64,000 bases of DNA from Sisyra terminalis (Eukaryota > Arthropoda > Insecta > Neuroptera > Sisyridae). Made by a program: the position numbers and the translations under genes. Under the pieces are notes generated by a model. That model saw only the letters and a program-made list of their open reading frames with translations. It was not told the DNA's origin and did no database searches. The stretch is taken from positions 61,824,630 to 61,888,629 of the forward strand of contig OY292274.1 of assembly GCA_958496175.1 (NCBI GenBank). Reading direction: 5' to 3'. Positions 22,300 to 34,269 of the stretch are shown one piece after another. The stretch's first letter is position 1. The number at the start of each line of letters is the position of its first letter.

Positions 22300-24599
22300 A
22301 TATTAAATAATATTTTTCTAATTGAAAATTAACAATTTCTGTCTGAATAATACAAAAAAATACATAAAATAATAATCTTTGTCTACGAATGTCATATATA
22401 AGTAATAGTAATTAAAATTCAACGATTCTCATGAAATTAATAGATAATATGATAGTTTTCTCAAAAAGATTAATGAAAATAATAAAAATTGTATTCAATT
22501 TGAAGCCCCAATTCAATTGTTTCCATTGAAATCAAATTTGTGGAAGAAATGTTTTATAAAAGACCAGAAAACCAATGTTTTGATACTCATTGCTGAATAA
22601 ATGGTAAGTAAGTCTAACTCTTTGTTTGATTATAATAATTTTACTTTTAGACAAGTTTAATTTACCGCGTGGTTGAACTTTTCCCTTCAGTTTCGTCTAT
22701 TTCCGGAAAATAACTTTCAATCGAGAAAATTAACATTACTTTTGAAGAAGAGCAGATCTAATCCACATCTTTTTTGGGTCTTTCCAATTTTGAAGATCCA
22801 ATATGAGTCCTTTCCCCTACAGAACATGAAACATTTATCTTCCTTTTATTTTTGCCATCGATAGTTGATAGTCGATAGATCGATAGTTGTATTTTCTTCG
22901 TTATAAACTTCAGAGATGATAATTTTGATTCATATCCTATTGACCTTTCGGGTTATTGCTTTTATCTTTTCATTGCATTCAATTGTATTATTAGGTGTAC
23001 CGGAAATTAATTTCGTTTTTCATCCTATAGTCATTCAATTGCCATTTACCATATCTGCTTATAAGTCATTTCAAAGTGGTACCTACTAAAGACATTTTAT
23101 GATTGGACTGACTTATTAACTTATAAAAAATAACTCAGTATTTTTAATTCCAACATCTATAGTGAAATGGTTAGACCAAAAATCCGAAAGATTACAAATT
23201 CGGTATTGTATGCTGTTTGAATTCCACAGGGTAGCAACGTAAAGTTTTTACTAAAACATTTTTAATGTTTATCTTAGTGCATGCAGTGATCATTAATACA
23301 AAATGAATTTTTTTAAGTTTAAATTCGAAAATTTTTATTTCTCCAACTGGTATCAACGAAGAATGGAAAAAAAAATAACCAATAAGAATTAAAGGTAGAA
23401 AATTGTGCTTCATGCACGCCAGAAAGTCGAAAAACTGTCAAATAGTCCTCAATCAATTTTAGTCGATCAACCAATCATCCAAAAGTGACCAAGAAGTTTA
23501 ACAAAGAAAATTGCTGTGCTATAGTAATACAAGAATCCCCTGCAGAAGAAAAGCTTTGGAAAAAACAAATAAATTAAAGGAGGGGGTGATTTTGTCGTAT
23601 CTACTATAAATTTCCAAAGTTATTTCATTGGATTATTATTTATTTCAATCGTAACAACATTTATTAAGTGGTAAAAGAATTGATAGCTTAAGTGATGTTA
23701 AAATTTTTTAATTTTTTTTTAGTTATCAATTGGTTTTTACTAATTTGGCATTAAAAATTTGCACTTTAGATGTCACAACGTTAACACTATTGAGGTTGAT
23801 TACTTCATTGATTTAAAATTTTGCGTTTTAATTGTATTTAAAAAAAACGAAATTACTTCCCGTACATCTAATAATATTTAATAATAAATTGGCATTTCTT
23901 TACATCACAATCCTTCTGAAAAGTGTGGAGGAATAAAACTAAAATGAAATTTCATCGGATAATTAAAATAAAGATGATTCGAGATAATTAAAAAAAAGGT
24001 AACTTTTGAAATTCTTACGTCAAAACGGTTGTAATCACAAACCAATTATTAACGAAATAAAAGACAAGTTAAGGGAATTAATTGGTCGAAAATATTACTA
24101 CTATTTGAAGGGGGAAATATGTTAAAAATTTCTCATTCCACAATAATTATTAGTTGTTTGAATAACGTAACCCTTTTGAATTTATTTATGGGGCGCAACA
24201 ATGACATAAGGGTTTGAATCATCTGAAAAACTTGATGGTCAAGTATTTATGCTTGTATATATGTATATGTTTTCGATTGTGATGATTATCTTATGTTTAT
24301 ACTTATAAGATATATGAAATTAATTTCAATTTTTCAAATAATGCGGAACGAGAGATGCGTTGCATAAAATTTCAATGTAATTATGCATATGTATGACATT
24401 ATAATGAATTTTAAAAATTGAATTTATTCATGTTGCCTAGTCATGCTCGATGAAAAATTGATTTTGAATGAGTAACATTGTTAGCGGTTTGATTAATTGT
24501 AGCATATATGTATATAGGAAAAAATCATTTTGGTAACGGAAATTTTTGATTGAAACAATTTGCGTGATAATTGGAATTTTTGTACGATATATATTATGA
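22300..24599. other. AT-rich intergenic DNA with one tRNA-like relic
   Basis: The plus strand at 23160-23235 has an exact A box (TAGTGAAATGG) and, after about 43 bases, a near B box (GTTTGAATTC, one mismatch), which suggests a tRNA-derived relic. A GATAG-type microsatellite is at about 22860-22890. Nothing else was recognised. Confidence 0.35.
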
Positions 24600-25070
24600 C
24601 TTATGTGCACCATCTGTGGGTTGAAATAAAAAGTAGAGAAGACCCGTGGATGGTCAAAGGTAGCCGCAGCGGTTGCAACTTGTCTTTGGCATCTTCGCAG
24701 CCTCTTGAGCAGTGCAACAACGATGCACTTCTGCAGCCACATCTAAGCAAATAAGTCCGGCCCAGGGTTTTGTGGAAGCAGGGGAAATCTTTGATCTCCC
24801 CTCAGCCACGGTTTCGTCTGGCTTGGATTCTTTCGTCATCCCTTCCTTTGGAGACGCGCTCGCGACCAAGTTGCCAGTCGGTGGACTCAAACATGCGGCT
24901 CACGTCGATGGCACGCGCTCATAACAACGACGCACGACTCCGATGCGTGCGCAACATCTTGCACTAGTAAAATTTTCCATGCATACGATTTTCCCAGCGC
25001 CTGTAACAATGAAATTCGTGCGTTGAAATCACCAGCTGCGCTTTCGTACGTTACGCAGGTCGCCACCTTT
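24600..25070. promoter_or_regulatory. GC-rich block upstream of ASH, candidate cis-regulatory module
   Basis: This block stands out: a sample 60-bp line (24841-24900) is 60% G+C against about 30% around it. Open stretches occur in several frames on both strands, but none resembles a known protein and their overlap suggests composition, not coding. It contains a Hairy-type site GGCACGCGCT (24910-24919), an E-box CATCTG near 24610, and the minus-strand proneural-type E-box GCAGCTGG at 25032-25039. It lies 3.3 kb upstream of the ASH start. Drosophila achaete is repressed through a GGCACGCGAC-like Hairy site, so a regulatory role is plausible but inferred. An unrecognised exon or old insertion are alternatives. 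Confidence 0.4.
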
Positions 25071-25242
25071 TCTAAGTGATTTTTGAATGATTTGCTTGGA
25101 TTTTTTTTTCATTACCCTTCTTTAATCGTGGTTTTAGTATTATAAATGCTATTTAAAAGAGAATTTACTTAATATTGTCCTTGCCTTGTTGAAATTAAGT
25201 TTTGTTTTTATTCTCGTAATCGTTTACAACATCTTCCAATTG

Positions 25243-25997
25243 ATTTTAGAAAAACAATGAAAACTCTTTAGTTGCTTTATATGCCAGTTTAATTAGAAAA
25301 AGTACATATCACAAAAAAATGCACTTCTGTGCCGGCAGTTCGGTTTACTATGCCATTGATGCCTTGACAGCGACACTCAAAGTCAGTGATTTTGGTGTAA
25401 AAATAATTTACCAAAACTGCAAAAAATCAAAAAAAAAAACAAACAAAAACCCACGAAACTGGCAGCCAACTGGAAGATTTACGCATTTTTGTTATCTTCT
25501 ACTTAAACCAAAACAAAAATTAACCCTTAATACTTCTCGCTATTTCAAGATTACATATAAGGTATGATGTGATGATTAGGAATAGCAATATCGGACCAAA
25601 AGTTCAATGCCGGAATTTGGTAATTTTTAGATCTAAATACCGGTAGTTGGAATTTTAGAAAAACAATGAAAACACAGATCTTTCGTTGCTTTATATGCCA
25701 GTTTAATTAGAAAAAGTAAATATCACAAAAAATCCATTCTAACTGATAAATTACAGCAGTATATAATGGATCATAGAAAAAAACTATAACTATGTACTAA
25801 TATACGCGCAAGAGAAGTTATATTTATTAGTTTTAAATAAAAAAAATGTTTTTAATTCACTGTCATAGCATCTTCCGGTAGTGCCTGAAATGGTTCATTA
25901 GTTGTTAGTAGCTTGTGATAACTACAATATATGATACAATTTTAAACACAATTTTTGCTCTTAGTATCAGCAAAGATAGAGAACAAAGTATGTAAGC
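25243..25997 (+). repeat. Dispersed repeat R2, copy B, with partial tandem unit
   Basis: Positions 25319-25997 match copy A at 4911-5578 at roughly 95%. The 76 bp before it (25243-25318, from ATTTTAGAAAAACAATGAAA to CACAAAAAA) repeat the internal segment at about 25652-25738. Copy B is therefore part of a head-to-tail array with a unit of about 410 bp. Copy A lacks this left part. Tandem units with a common exit into the foldback element suggest amplification of a composite repeat. Confidence 0.78.
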
Positions 25998-26824
25998 TAG
26001 ACTGGGCCAAAAAAATCCACTTTTTTTTTTGAAAAGTATATCGAAAATATTGTTCAAGGTGACAAAAAAAAAATATCGGGAAGTTTTGAGTTCTTAATAT
26101 TAATATTAAGAGGTCTATCATCTTTAAATTCGATTTTTTATTTGTGCTTTCATTTTTGCGTCAATGCTGTCAAACTATCAAAGTAAAAAATTCATCTGCA
26201 CGTATTTTTAAAGAAAATTAAATTCCCTACAAAAAACGTCTCCGTGAACATTTTTGCCAGACACGCCGTTTCCGAATAATCAAGCTTTAAAGATTGATAT
26301 AATTTTTAGATTTATCTTCTTTATTTTGGAATTTTGTAACTAACGAACAAATAAATACATAGAAGTGAACAATAGGTCCTTGAAAGGAATTTAATGCTCT
26401 ACAAAAAAGGTCTCTTAACGTTTTTACATAAAATCACTAATTTTCAAAAAATATTTTTCCTTCAACTTTAATCGAGAACAACTTTTGAAAAAGTGATTTT
26501 ATGTAAAAACGTTAAGAGACCTTTTTTATAGAGCATGAAATTCCCTTCAAGAATCTATATTGTTCATTTCTATATATTTATTTGTTCGTTAGTTACAAAA
26601 TTCCAAAATAAGGTAGATAATTCTAAAAATCATATCTATGCTTAAAGCTTGATTATTCGGAAACGACGTGTCTGGCAAAAATTTTCAACAAGACGTTTTT
26701 TGTAGGGAATTTAATTTTTTATAAATATATGTGCAGATGAATTTTTTTACCTTGATAGTTTGACAGCATTGACGCAAAAATGAAAGCACAAATAAAAAAT
26801 CAAACCTTCCCGATATTTTTTTTT
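25998..26824. mobile_element. TAGACTGGGCC foldback element nested in repeat R2
   Basis: The left end TAGACTGGGCC is at 25998. Long arms pair across a central hairpin (AACGTTAAGAGACC and its partner around 26400-26530). The right arm lacks its last 100 bp or so, including the palindrome and terminus: the sequence leaves the family near 26824, and a short internal deletion is seen at about 26800. The left palindrome starts 95 bp inside. No coding capacity was found. Confidence 0.8.
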
Positions 26825-28080
26825 ACTATCTTAACAAATTATTCTAAACAAATTATTATTTATCTAAACAAAACTAATATCATAAACCAATTTTCATTTA
26901 GTGTAGGTACCTAAGCTTAATTGATTAGCTTCCCAATATGAAACGTTAAAATGATAAAACACACGAATTTAACGTTGGAGTACTATAAATAAATATCAAA
27001 TCATACTATAATTTCATACATATATATGGGGGGAGTTCCTTGTAAATCTAACAATTTGATTGAGAAAAACCATAACTATACTTTCTTCGGTTTAAGTAAA
27101 AGAAGTATATATTTACGAAGAATATATTTATAGAAGTATATACAACTCCAGACTAGAAATAGGCAAACTTAATACTGATATGATCGATAATAACTTTTTC
27201 CTATTTAGACGCGATCGACTTCGAAAAATAGGTTAAATTAAAAGCAAATACATTTAAAGAGTTACATGAGCTTAATCGGGAAAAACACGACCTATTTTCA
27301 AGAAAAAAAATTTCCGTGTAATAAATTAAATATTCTCTTTAAACTTAAGGCCTTGTTCTATCTCGAAAGCCTGTATAAAATGTCATCAAAATTGAAAATC
27401 AAAGTTGCACAAAAATCAAATATAAATCATTTAAAATAAAATTTTATTATATTTTTTTAGTCAAAAGCCTATGATAATAACCAATTTACTTAATTTAATC
27501 AACGTATACATATTTTGCAATAAACAGTGAGTTTTTAATCATTTAAAAATCGTTGAAGTTGTTTTTGAACAGAAATTAAGAAAGACTTACTGAAATTAAA
27601 AATAAATCTTTTCTTCTTCGATATAAAGAAACAATCAATTTGATATGTGGATTTTATGAAGTAGAATATTATATTGACTACCTACATATACCTATTATTA
27701 CTTGATAATCCACCAAAAATATACTTTTGTCGGTTACCACTTGCCTAAGATTAAAAATGAAGCATTGAAATCACCAACTTCTCGTTCAAATGTGTGGTAC
27801 ATATGAAGAGTTTGTTGAAAGGTTGCAGCTTTTTTTTTAATGATTCTTGGATGGTTTCCCTTGGAAATTATGTTTGATTATATTTGATTGTTGTTCTTTG
27901 TTTTTGGTTGAGCAAAAAAAAAGTAGTATGTAGTAAAGTGTCTGGTGAGGAGGGGATTTTTAAAGATGTAACAGGCACACGTATAGGTCGCACGCTGTGA
28001 AAGTAAGGGTGGTGGATACTAAAGCGTGATAGTGGTGGGGTATGCAATGTTCGAGGGTGAAGTGAACCTTTACTTGCAGG
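26825..28080. other. ASH upstream region
   Basis: AT-rich DNA becomes less AT-rich from about 27930. A CATATG E-box is near 27800. A short word TTGAAATCACCA at 27765 is also found at 25024 in the GC-rich block, perhaps a shared regulatory motif. No repeat copy was found in the last 1 kb before the gene. Confidence 0.35.
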
Positions 28081-28331
28081 ACTAACAAACTACAAAGGCG
28101 CACGTAGCTGGACACAGTGTTTCATTTCGGGAGTAGCTTCCGTGCGGTTCACTTCTTCTCGATCCCAGAGAGTGCGACGCGTGTCGATTGCCAACCCTCA
28201 GAGTTCAGACTCCGAATCCGAACGTTCAGGTCTTCAGTAGAGCGCCAGCCGTTGTGTTGTAAACTTGTGTGTTAACCCACAGTGCTTCGTACCGTGTGTC
28301 GTTTCGTGTCTTCAGCCAAAGATTATTGTCG
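28065..28331 (+). promoter_or_regulatory. ASH proximal promoter and 5' UTR (approximate)
   Basis: This G+C-richer stretch leads into the ASH start codon. There is no ATG between about 28050 and 28332, so translation would start at 28332 for any transcript beginning here. An initiator-like TCAGT lies at 28234-28238. A minus-strand CACGCG (Hairy/HES C-box core) lies at 28178-28183, within ACGCGTGT. No convincing TATA box was seen, and the exact transcription start cannot be read from the sequence. Confidence 0.5.
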
Positions 28332-29165
28332 ATGGCCGTAGTTCAAACACTGCACAGCATGACATTAGGAAATCAAACCAACAAAATGTACACAATGCTT
28401 CAGCAACACTCGCCAGCGCAAAACAATTGTGTTATTGTCGATCCCACATTAAATTCCCATATGGGAAAAAGTGTCATCCAGACCAAACGACCATTAGTCC
28501 AAAACTCTGAACGTTCCTCCGTTGTCGTCAACAATTCCGTCAACATTGCCAACAATGGCAACGAAATGTTGCGATGCAAAAGAAAAATAAATTTCGCCCA
28601 TCACATGCCATACTCTGGTCCAGGACACCAACCTGCGTCTGTGGCTCGAAGAAATGCCCGCGAACGCAATCGTGTCAAACAAGTCAACAATGGTTTTGCC
28701 ACCTTACGACAACATATCCCAGCTTCGGTGGCGGCGGCACTTAGTGCCCCTGGACCCAACAGTAATCGTGGCGCCAGCAAAAAACTAAGCAAAGTCGAAA
28801 CCCTCCGAATGGCCGTTGAATATATCAGATCACTACAACGAATGATCGAAGACCACGAATCAGAATCATCCGGCATCAATTCCGATTCCGGCATGATAGA
28901 AAATCAATACTATGCATCCAGTCCAGAATCGTCAATCAACATTAAACAACACCTAGGCCATACTGTTCTTCTGCAACAAACTCCACCATGTTCCGAATCT
29001 TCAGCCTCGCCAACACCTTCCTTCAGTTCCGAAGGATCAATTTCAACCCCTTCAACATACACCCCCCTAACGACATATCAAACAGACAGTTACGAAAACT
29101 ACGAACCGATGAGTCCTGAAGACGAAGAACTTTTAGACGTAATTTCTTGGTGGCAACAACAATAA
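28332..29165 (+). CDS. ASH: Achaete-scute homologue, proneural bHLH transcription factor, 277 aa
   Basis: This is a class II bHLH activator. Family members bind E-boxes (CANNTG) as heterodimers with Daughterless and give cells neural precursor fate. The bHLH spans about residues 102-173: basic region RRNARERNRVKQVN (106-119), helix 1 GFATLRQHIP (121-130), a long loop with a glycine/serine/asparagine-rich stretch, and helix 2 KKLSKVETLRMAVEYIRSLQ (150-169). The basic region and helix 1 are the AS-C signature. The C-terminus EDEELLDVISWWQQQ matches the conserved acidic AS-C tail thought to act in transactivation. N-terminal residues 1-80 are rich in Q, N, S and T. The frame is open upstream to 28269 without an ATG, so 28332 is the first possible AUG; Met10 and Met19 have better contexts (A at -3) and are alternatives. 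The coding region has no intron. Beetles generally have one proneural ASH plus asense; no asense-like gene is in this window. Confidence 0.97.
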   Translation: MAVVQTLHSMTLGNQTNKMYTMLQQHSPAQNNCVIVDPTLNSHMGKSVIQTKRPLVQNSERSSVVVNNSVNIANNGNEMLRCKRKINFAHHMPYSGPGHQPASVARRNARERNRVKQVNNGFATLRQHIPASVAAALSAPGPNSNRGASKKLSKVETLRMAVEYIRSLQRMIEDHESESSGINSDSGMIENQYYASSPESSINIKQHLGHTVLLQQTPPCSESSASPTPSFSSEGSISTPSTYTPLTTYQTDSYENYEPMSPEDEELLDVISWWQQQ

Positions 29166-29176
29166 AACAAAATTAG

Positions 29177-29941
29177 GTAAGTGACAATTTCTACAGGTAG
29201 AAACCGATTAATCATATATTGGTAATTTTAAAACTTATGTAATTCAACGTCTACCTGTCATTTACCAATAGAAAATACTTTAACTAGAACCTCAATATAA
29301 ATTCGCTTGTCCCTTGCACTTGGTTTTCTTCAAGGCACCCTACTGTCTACCTGACGGGCTGAATGCTCGCATTTTGGCCTAAGAAGGGCTCTTTTCAATT
29401 CTCATTTCTTTTCAAAGTTTTATTCACCAAGATTTTTACTTTAGTAGTTCTTTTCAATTTGGAGAGACGTAAAGAACCTTTCCGATTTCCTATCGACTAT
29501 TGTTTATGATCAAGATTTTTGTAATACAGCCAAGCGAGAAACATATATCACGTTTAATGCACTTTTGTATGTGTGTCCTCCGCATACTTTTCGCCAAAAA
29601 AAAAATCGGAGACGTCCTTCGTTCTTTACAGACTCACTAAGCCATGAAAACGAACTGAAAAAAATGGTATTATTTTTCTAACAGCATAACGTAATCCAAT
29701 CGTTACCAACAAAGAAAAAAAAACGACGGTTTACTTTTAAAAATTTGATTAATTTTATGTCGTAATTTTTAACTTGTCCTATCCCAACACTATAATAACG
29801 AGCTTCTGGCGGGTTTTTCGCTTATTCTTGCATTCAAATCTCCCAAACGCCAGTCGTAACCCTGCTTAAAAACTTGATTTTAGTCATTTAAACAAAAATT
29901 TCTTAATTAATCTTACAAATTTTTTTCTCTCCTTTTTCCAG
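29177..29941 (+). other. Predicted intron in the ASH 3' UTR
   Basis: A consensus donor (TTAG/GTAAGT) begins at 29177, only 11 nt after the stop codon. A strong polypyrimidine tract TTTTTTTCTCTCCTTTTTCC and acceptor AG at 29940-29941 follow 765 bp downstream. The stop codon is well within 50 nt of the junction, so the spliced mRNA should not trigger nonsense-mediated decay. If unspliced, the 3' UTR would continue through this sequence. Mammalian ASCL1 also has its only intron in the 3' UTR, whereas Drosophila AS-C genes are generally intronless. Confidence 0.62.
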
Positions 29942-30442
29942 ATATTCAAATGGGCCAGTGATATTTCCAGACTTTGTGGAGATGTTTCATAGACAATAAT
30001 TCTACTTCTAAGTGCCTTACTTAAGACATCCAAATCCATTCCATGACTTCAACGAGTGATTGTTAAGAAAAATCTAAAAAAAATTATACATAAATCAATA
30101 ACTTTATTCTTTAATTTATTATATGCTTAACTGTTTAAAAATTAAGCCTATTTATAAGTTAAATATCAATTTTTAGAGTAACATTTTTTTTGGAGACAAA
30201 ACGTTATAATTTGTTATCTAGTCATAATTTTATATGAAAATGTACATAAAACTGTTAATGTTAAGAATTATATTAATTATTTTCAATGAAAATATATTTT
30301 GACATAGAAGATCTCTAATGCATTGTTTCAATGCACTTTTTTGTGAAAAAGCAAAATTGAATTATATAAATTGCCTTATACACGTAAGTAAATATTCCAG
30401 TATTTGATTGTGAATTACAAAATAAATGTGCCTTATTAAAAC
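29942..30442 (+). other. ASH 3' UTR second exon with polyadenylation signal
   Basis: Non-coding AT-rich sequence after the predicted acceptor. AATAAA at 30421-30426 is the best poly(A) signal. A Pumilio-type element TGTACATA is at about 30241. The exon end is a guess, placed just after the signal. Confidence 0.45.
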
Positions 30443-30742
30443 CGAAAATTAATTTAAAAAAAAACTATGATTACGTTAAGTATTTAGTCGATCGATATAA
30501 AAATAGTTAATGTTAATTTTTGATACTATTATTTACTGTACTATGTCATTTTTACGGAAGATCAAAATAAAATTTATTAGAAAAAATTTAGATTTGCGTG
30601 GTGATTGTTTTCTTTTGCAGATGAAAATTTTGCAGTGAAACAAAATGGTTGGTTCGTAGAATAGGTAAATGTATTGTAGCATGTTAAGACCAGCCTTAAA
30701 AAATTTTTCCAGTGAAAGGAACTTGATTTGCGCCAATCGTAA

Positions 30743-30991
30743 TTGAGTGAAGTTGGTATAAGTCCCCACCGGAATATACATGTAAGTACGAAGAACGAAC
30801 AACTTTATGTGACCATGACAAGTGCCATAAATCGCCCAAGACTAAAATGTAAAGTGGATGAAATAAAAAGCTATTTGACAAATAAAAAAAGGATTGCGGA
30901 TGATTTAATTGAAATATTGAAGGCACGAAGGTTGACTGGAAGATTTTTACTTGATAATGTATGTTTAAACCCAAGTCGATGTAAAAGGTAA
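30743..30991 (+). other. Unassigned open stretch downstream of ASH
   Basis: The in-frame segment KCKVDEIKSYLTNKKRIADD, followed by LIEILKARRLTGRFLLD, is less skewed in composition than other chance ORFs nearby, and looks like an amphipathic protein segment. The first in-frame ATG is internal (about 30815). No family was recognised. It could be an old element fragment or chance. Confidence 0.22.
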
Positions 30992-33900
30992 ATTGATAAA
31001 TATAGATAGCAAAGTTGTGTGATTTGATTTTTTGACTAAAAATCAAAAAATCTCTTAAGTTTCTTAAACAGTAATTTTGAAACTTTAATTTTCTTTCAAA
31101 ACATAACTGGATCTTTTTTTCGTGTAGGTCTATGTGTTAAGAATCATGTCTGTTTTCTAAGCCCGACTCTATCTAAAGATAAAGCCATATTTGGATCCAT
31201 GATCATTTTTAAGTTCACTATGAATTAATTCTTTTTAAATTTTTATAATTACTCTTGGTAATATTATCACCAGGGTTAGCCACACGCAAAAATGCAAGTT
31301 TAGCTCGGACCTATTTACGTGCAAAGATCAAGTTTTAAACTACGTATTAAATTCCGGAGTTTTTGCATGTGGAAACGGTAATATATTTCTCATTTTAATA
31401 TTTTTTTTTATTCTTTGTACCGAAATTTTCATTTATTCTCAGTTGTAGGATAAAGGCTACATTGGGAAACAATTCTCTTTGCAACTGAATATAAGTATTC
31501 AGGGAGACATTTATTCCATTCTGTATATCCAGAAAAAAATAGATTTTTTTTATCCTAAGATTTTAGTTGGAAAGAAATGACTTTGCCTATTGTATTTTCA
31601 GCGTAGAAATTAATAGGTAGTTGCTATTAAAGTGCAGTGGTTATTTATTTGAATTTCAATAGCATTAAAGACTTTTTCTTTCCCATAAAAACCTAAAAAG
31701 TTTAAAATTATCGTTAAAAATCTATAAAATGACTACTTTATTAAAGCATTATATTTTGTAAGAATACCAAATTAATTTCGTAGATTTTCAATTCAAAATT
31801 GCAGTCAAGACTTGTGCGATTGATTGGTAGTGTTTTAGCTTCTATCCCCAGTTTATAGAACAAATCTAAAAAAGAAAACCGTTATTATATAATATTAAAC
31901 ATGTTAGCTCAAAAGTTAATAAAAATAAATCAATCAGGTCAATCTTTGTTTTTAAAGTAATACAAGAACAATAGATAACACTAGAAATTACTGCATTTTC
32001 AATGATGAAAAGAAAGTAGTAAGTCAAAAAGCAAGAAGACAATTTGTTATATCCAAATTTACGAAAAATAAACATTTATTGAATGAATTGAACATTATTT
32101 GAAGAAATTTAGGGAAATCCTTAGAGATTATTAGCGGCTTTCATAGTAATTCAAATTTAGGGAGTTGAGAAATTTACCAATGAGGAGTAAAGTTTACGAT
32201 CTTTTATAGTTTTAAGGCATGGGACATTAGTCAGTCTTTACTTTTAAATCCAATAGGTATTAATTATTCATTTAGGCATAATATTTGAGCTAATCATTAT
32301 CAAAACAAATTATTGTCACTTCTTATTTCAAATAAATTATTTGTGCTGAAATAAGGGGTTGATTTGAAAGAAATGAACGAAGATACGACTAAGGTACGAA
32401 TAAAAAAATAAATAAAAAATACAAAACATAATTACTTTTTACCTTTTTTACCTAATATTTTTAACTACTCAAAACAGAAAATGATCTTATTTACATTTTA
32501 AAAACAATGTAATTTCTTCTAAATTTTGGTCAGTTTTTTCTCGAATTGAAAAAAAATTACTAAAGAATAAATTAAAAACATTTTTAATGAATTAATAATT
32601 ATCAGTACTCATATTTGAAGAATCTATTGTAAGAGAGAAATAATAATTTTTCTCAACATTTTCTTCTCACGAGTTCAGTTTCGATTTCGCTTTGACAACA
32701 ATCGAAACCGAAACTATACTGAAACCCGTTTTTTTGCCGAAACTAGACCGAAACCGAAAGTTCGGTTGGATATTATCATAATATATCATAATGTTCCTTT
32801 TCATAATGACTGGCGATACTCTAGTACAGAAAAGCTTTTCCTTTCAAGTATTTGATGATACAATACTTAGTATGATGTTTAGCTAAGGTCTAAGGATCTC
32901 TCATCAATTTTTTTTCCAAATTTTTTATATAATTTCTTTGTGTTACTGTTTGGTCATCTAAAATTCAGAAATAAGTTATAATATAAGGCAGGGAAGCTAC
33001 CCAGGGCCTGTGGACCTCTAGCGGTTAAAGCTTTCAACTTAAGTTGATACTAAGAAAATACCCGATAATGTACACAAAGAAATGTCCAAATTAATTATAA
33101 TCTTCAAAAATTATTGAAAAATAATGCTTTATTCTTTTCCAAAAAATTCTTTGTGAATTCTTTTATTTGATCCAATTTGGATCAACCTTAGTAAATCAAA
33201 TGATTTCGGTTGAACATTCTGGATATAAAGATCCACTTTTGACCTAAAATTTGTTAAAGAAAATGTAATAAAAATAATGATTATTTGCCATTGATATTTT
33301 GTAACACATTTTTTTTACATTTTGTCTTAAAAGTTTTGTAAGTCAGAATCCATTGTTTATATAATATATAACAATACAATAAGTTTCAGTCGTAGGTCTT
33401 TTTCATACTTCGATTAGAGAAATTTGATCTTTGTTCACTACTTTTCGATTATACTGTAGGTAATTAACCACGTGGCCATGTTTAGCCATGCTTGAAATGC
33501 CAATTAGTTACATTTTAGCCCTAAAAGTAAACATAATTAGTCAATGATATTTAATTAATTTTTTTCTGTAGGCTTGAATAAATTTTGCAAAATTTGTTGA
33601 GAACATTAAAAGTTGTACATATTTTATACTTAAACCAATTTAAAATTTTCAATATTTAAAGGTTATAATCAATAACATGCCTTATTTCACATGGTATCAT
33701 AACTATGGGTATCTATGACGACCATTAATATTAATTTTGGTAATTTCATGTTACCATCTAGTAGCGGCTTAAAAATCTTTTTGAAATTAGCTTTTTATTA
33801 GATATATTTCAGTAAAATCATTAACAAAATTTAAATTGGACCTACTAACTACTAGTAAATTTAAATTTTAGAATAGTTTAGTATTATAATATAATATATG

Positions 33901-34269
33901 GTCCAATCTAAGTTCATGATTGTATAGGCCAGTATAGGCACTTTAAATAATGATACTTTTGAGTAAATTTAAATCCACATTGTTTTAATGAATCAATAAT
34001 TATTTAATTGCTGTTGTAATTTCCGGAATGATTTTAGAAAGTATATCTATACAAATAGGGGATTAAAGGAAAGTTTTCAAAACCCTCCATCAATAATACT
34101 ATACTTGTATTTTTTTAAGTCGCAATTAAATCCAGTAAATTACTTTCAAACACCAAATTTAAATATTCTTTGTCTTTCCGAAAAACCTATCCATCTAAAC
34201 TTCTAACTGTTTTACAGTCTGTCGAAAGTTGAAAATGTTTCAGATGAAATTTTTATTGCCATTAAAATA
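30992..34269. other. AT-rich intergenic DNA downstream of ASH
   Basis: A small inverted repeat (CCACACGCAAAAA at 31280-31292 and its near complement at 31360-31372) could be a 93-bp MITE. At 32678-32765 the word CGAAACCGAAAC and its complement recur several times, resembling the end of a transposon. A GC-rich word GCAGGGAAGCTACCCAGGGC at about 32985-33004 also looks like an isolated element end. No gene was found. Confidence 0.35.

Noticed and set aside
24654..24924. Protein-coding gene in the GC-rich block
   Set aside because: Open frames exist in several overlapping frames on both strands, as expected from fewer AT-rich stop codons. None resembles a known protein, so only a regulatory candidate is recorded.
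28269..28331. Upstream extension of the ASH frame by 21 codons
   Set aside because: It begins at GTG, and no in-frame ATG exists before 28332. The extra residues show no AS-C conservation, so it is treated as 5' UTR.
28494..28894. Open frames on the minus strand inside ASH
   Set aside because: They lie antisense to the clearly conserved bHLH coding region and are shadows of its codon pattern.
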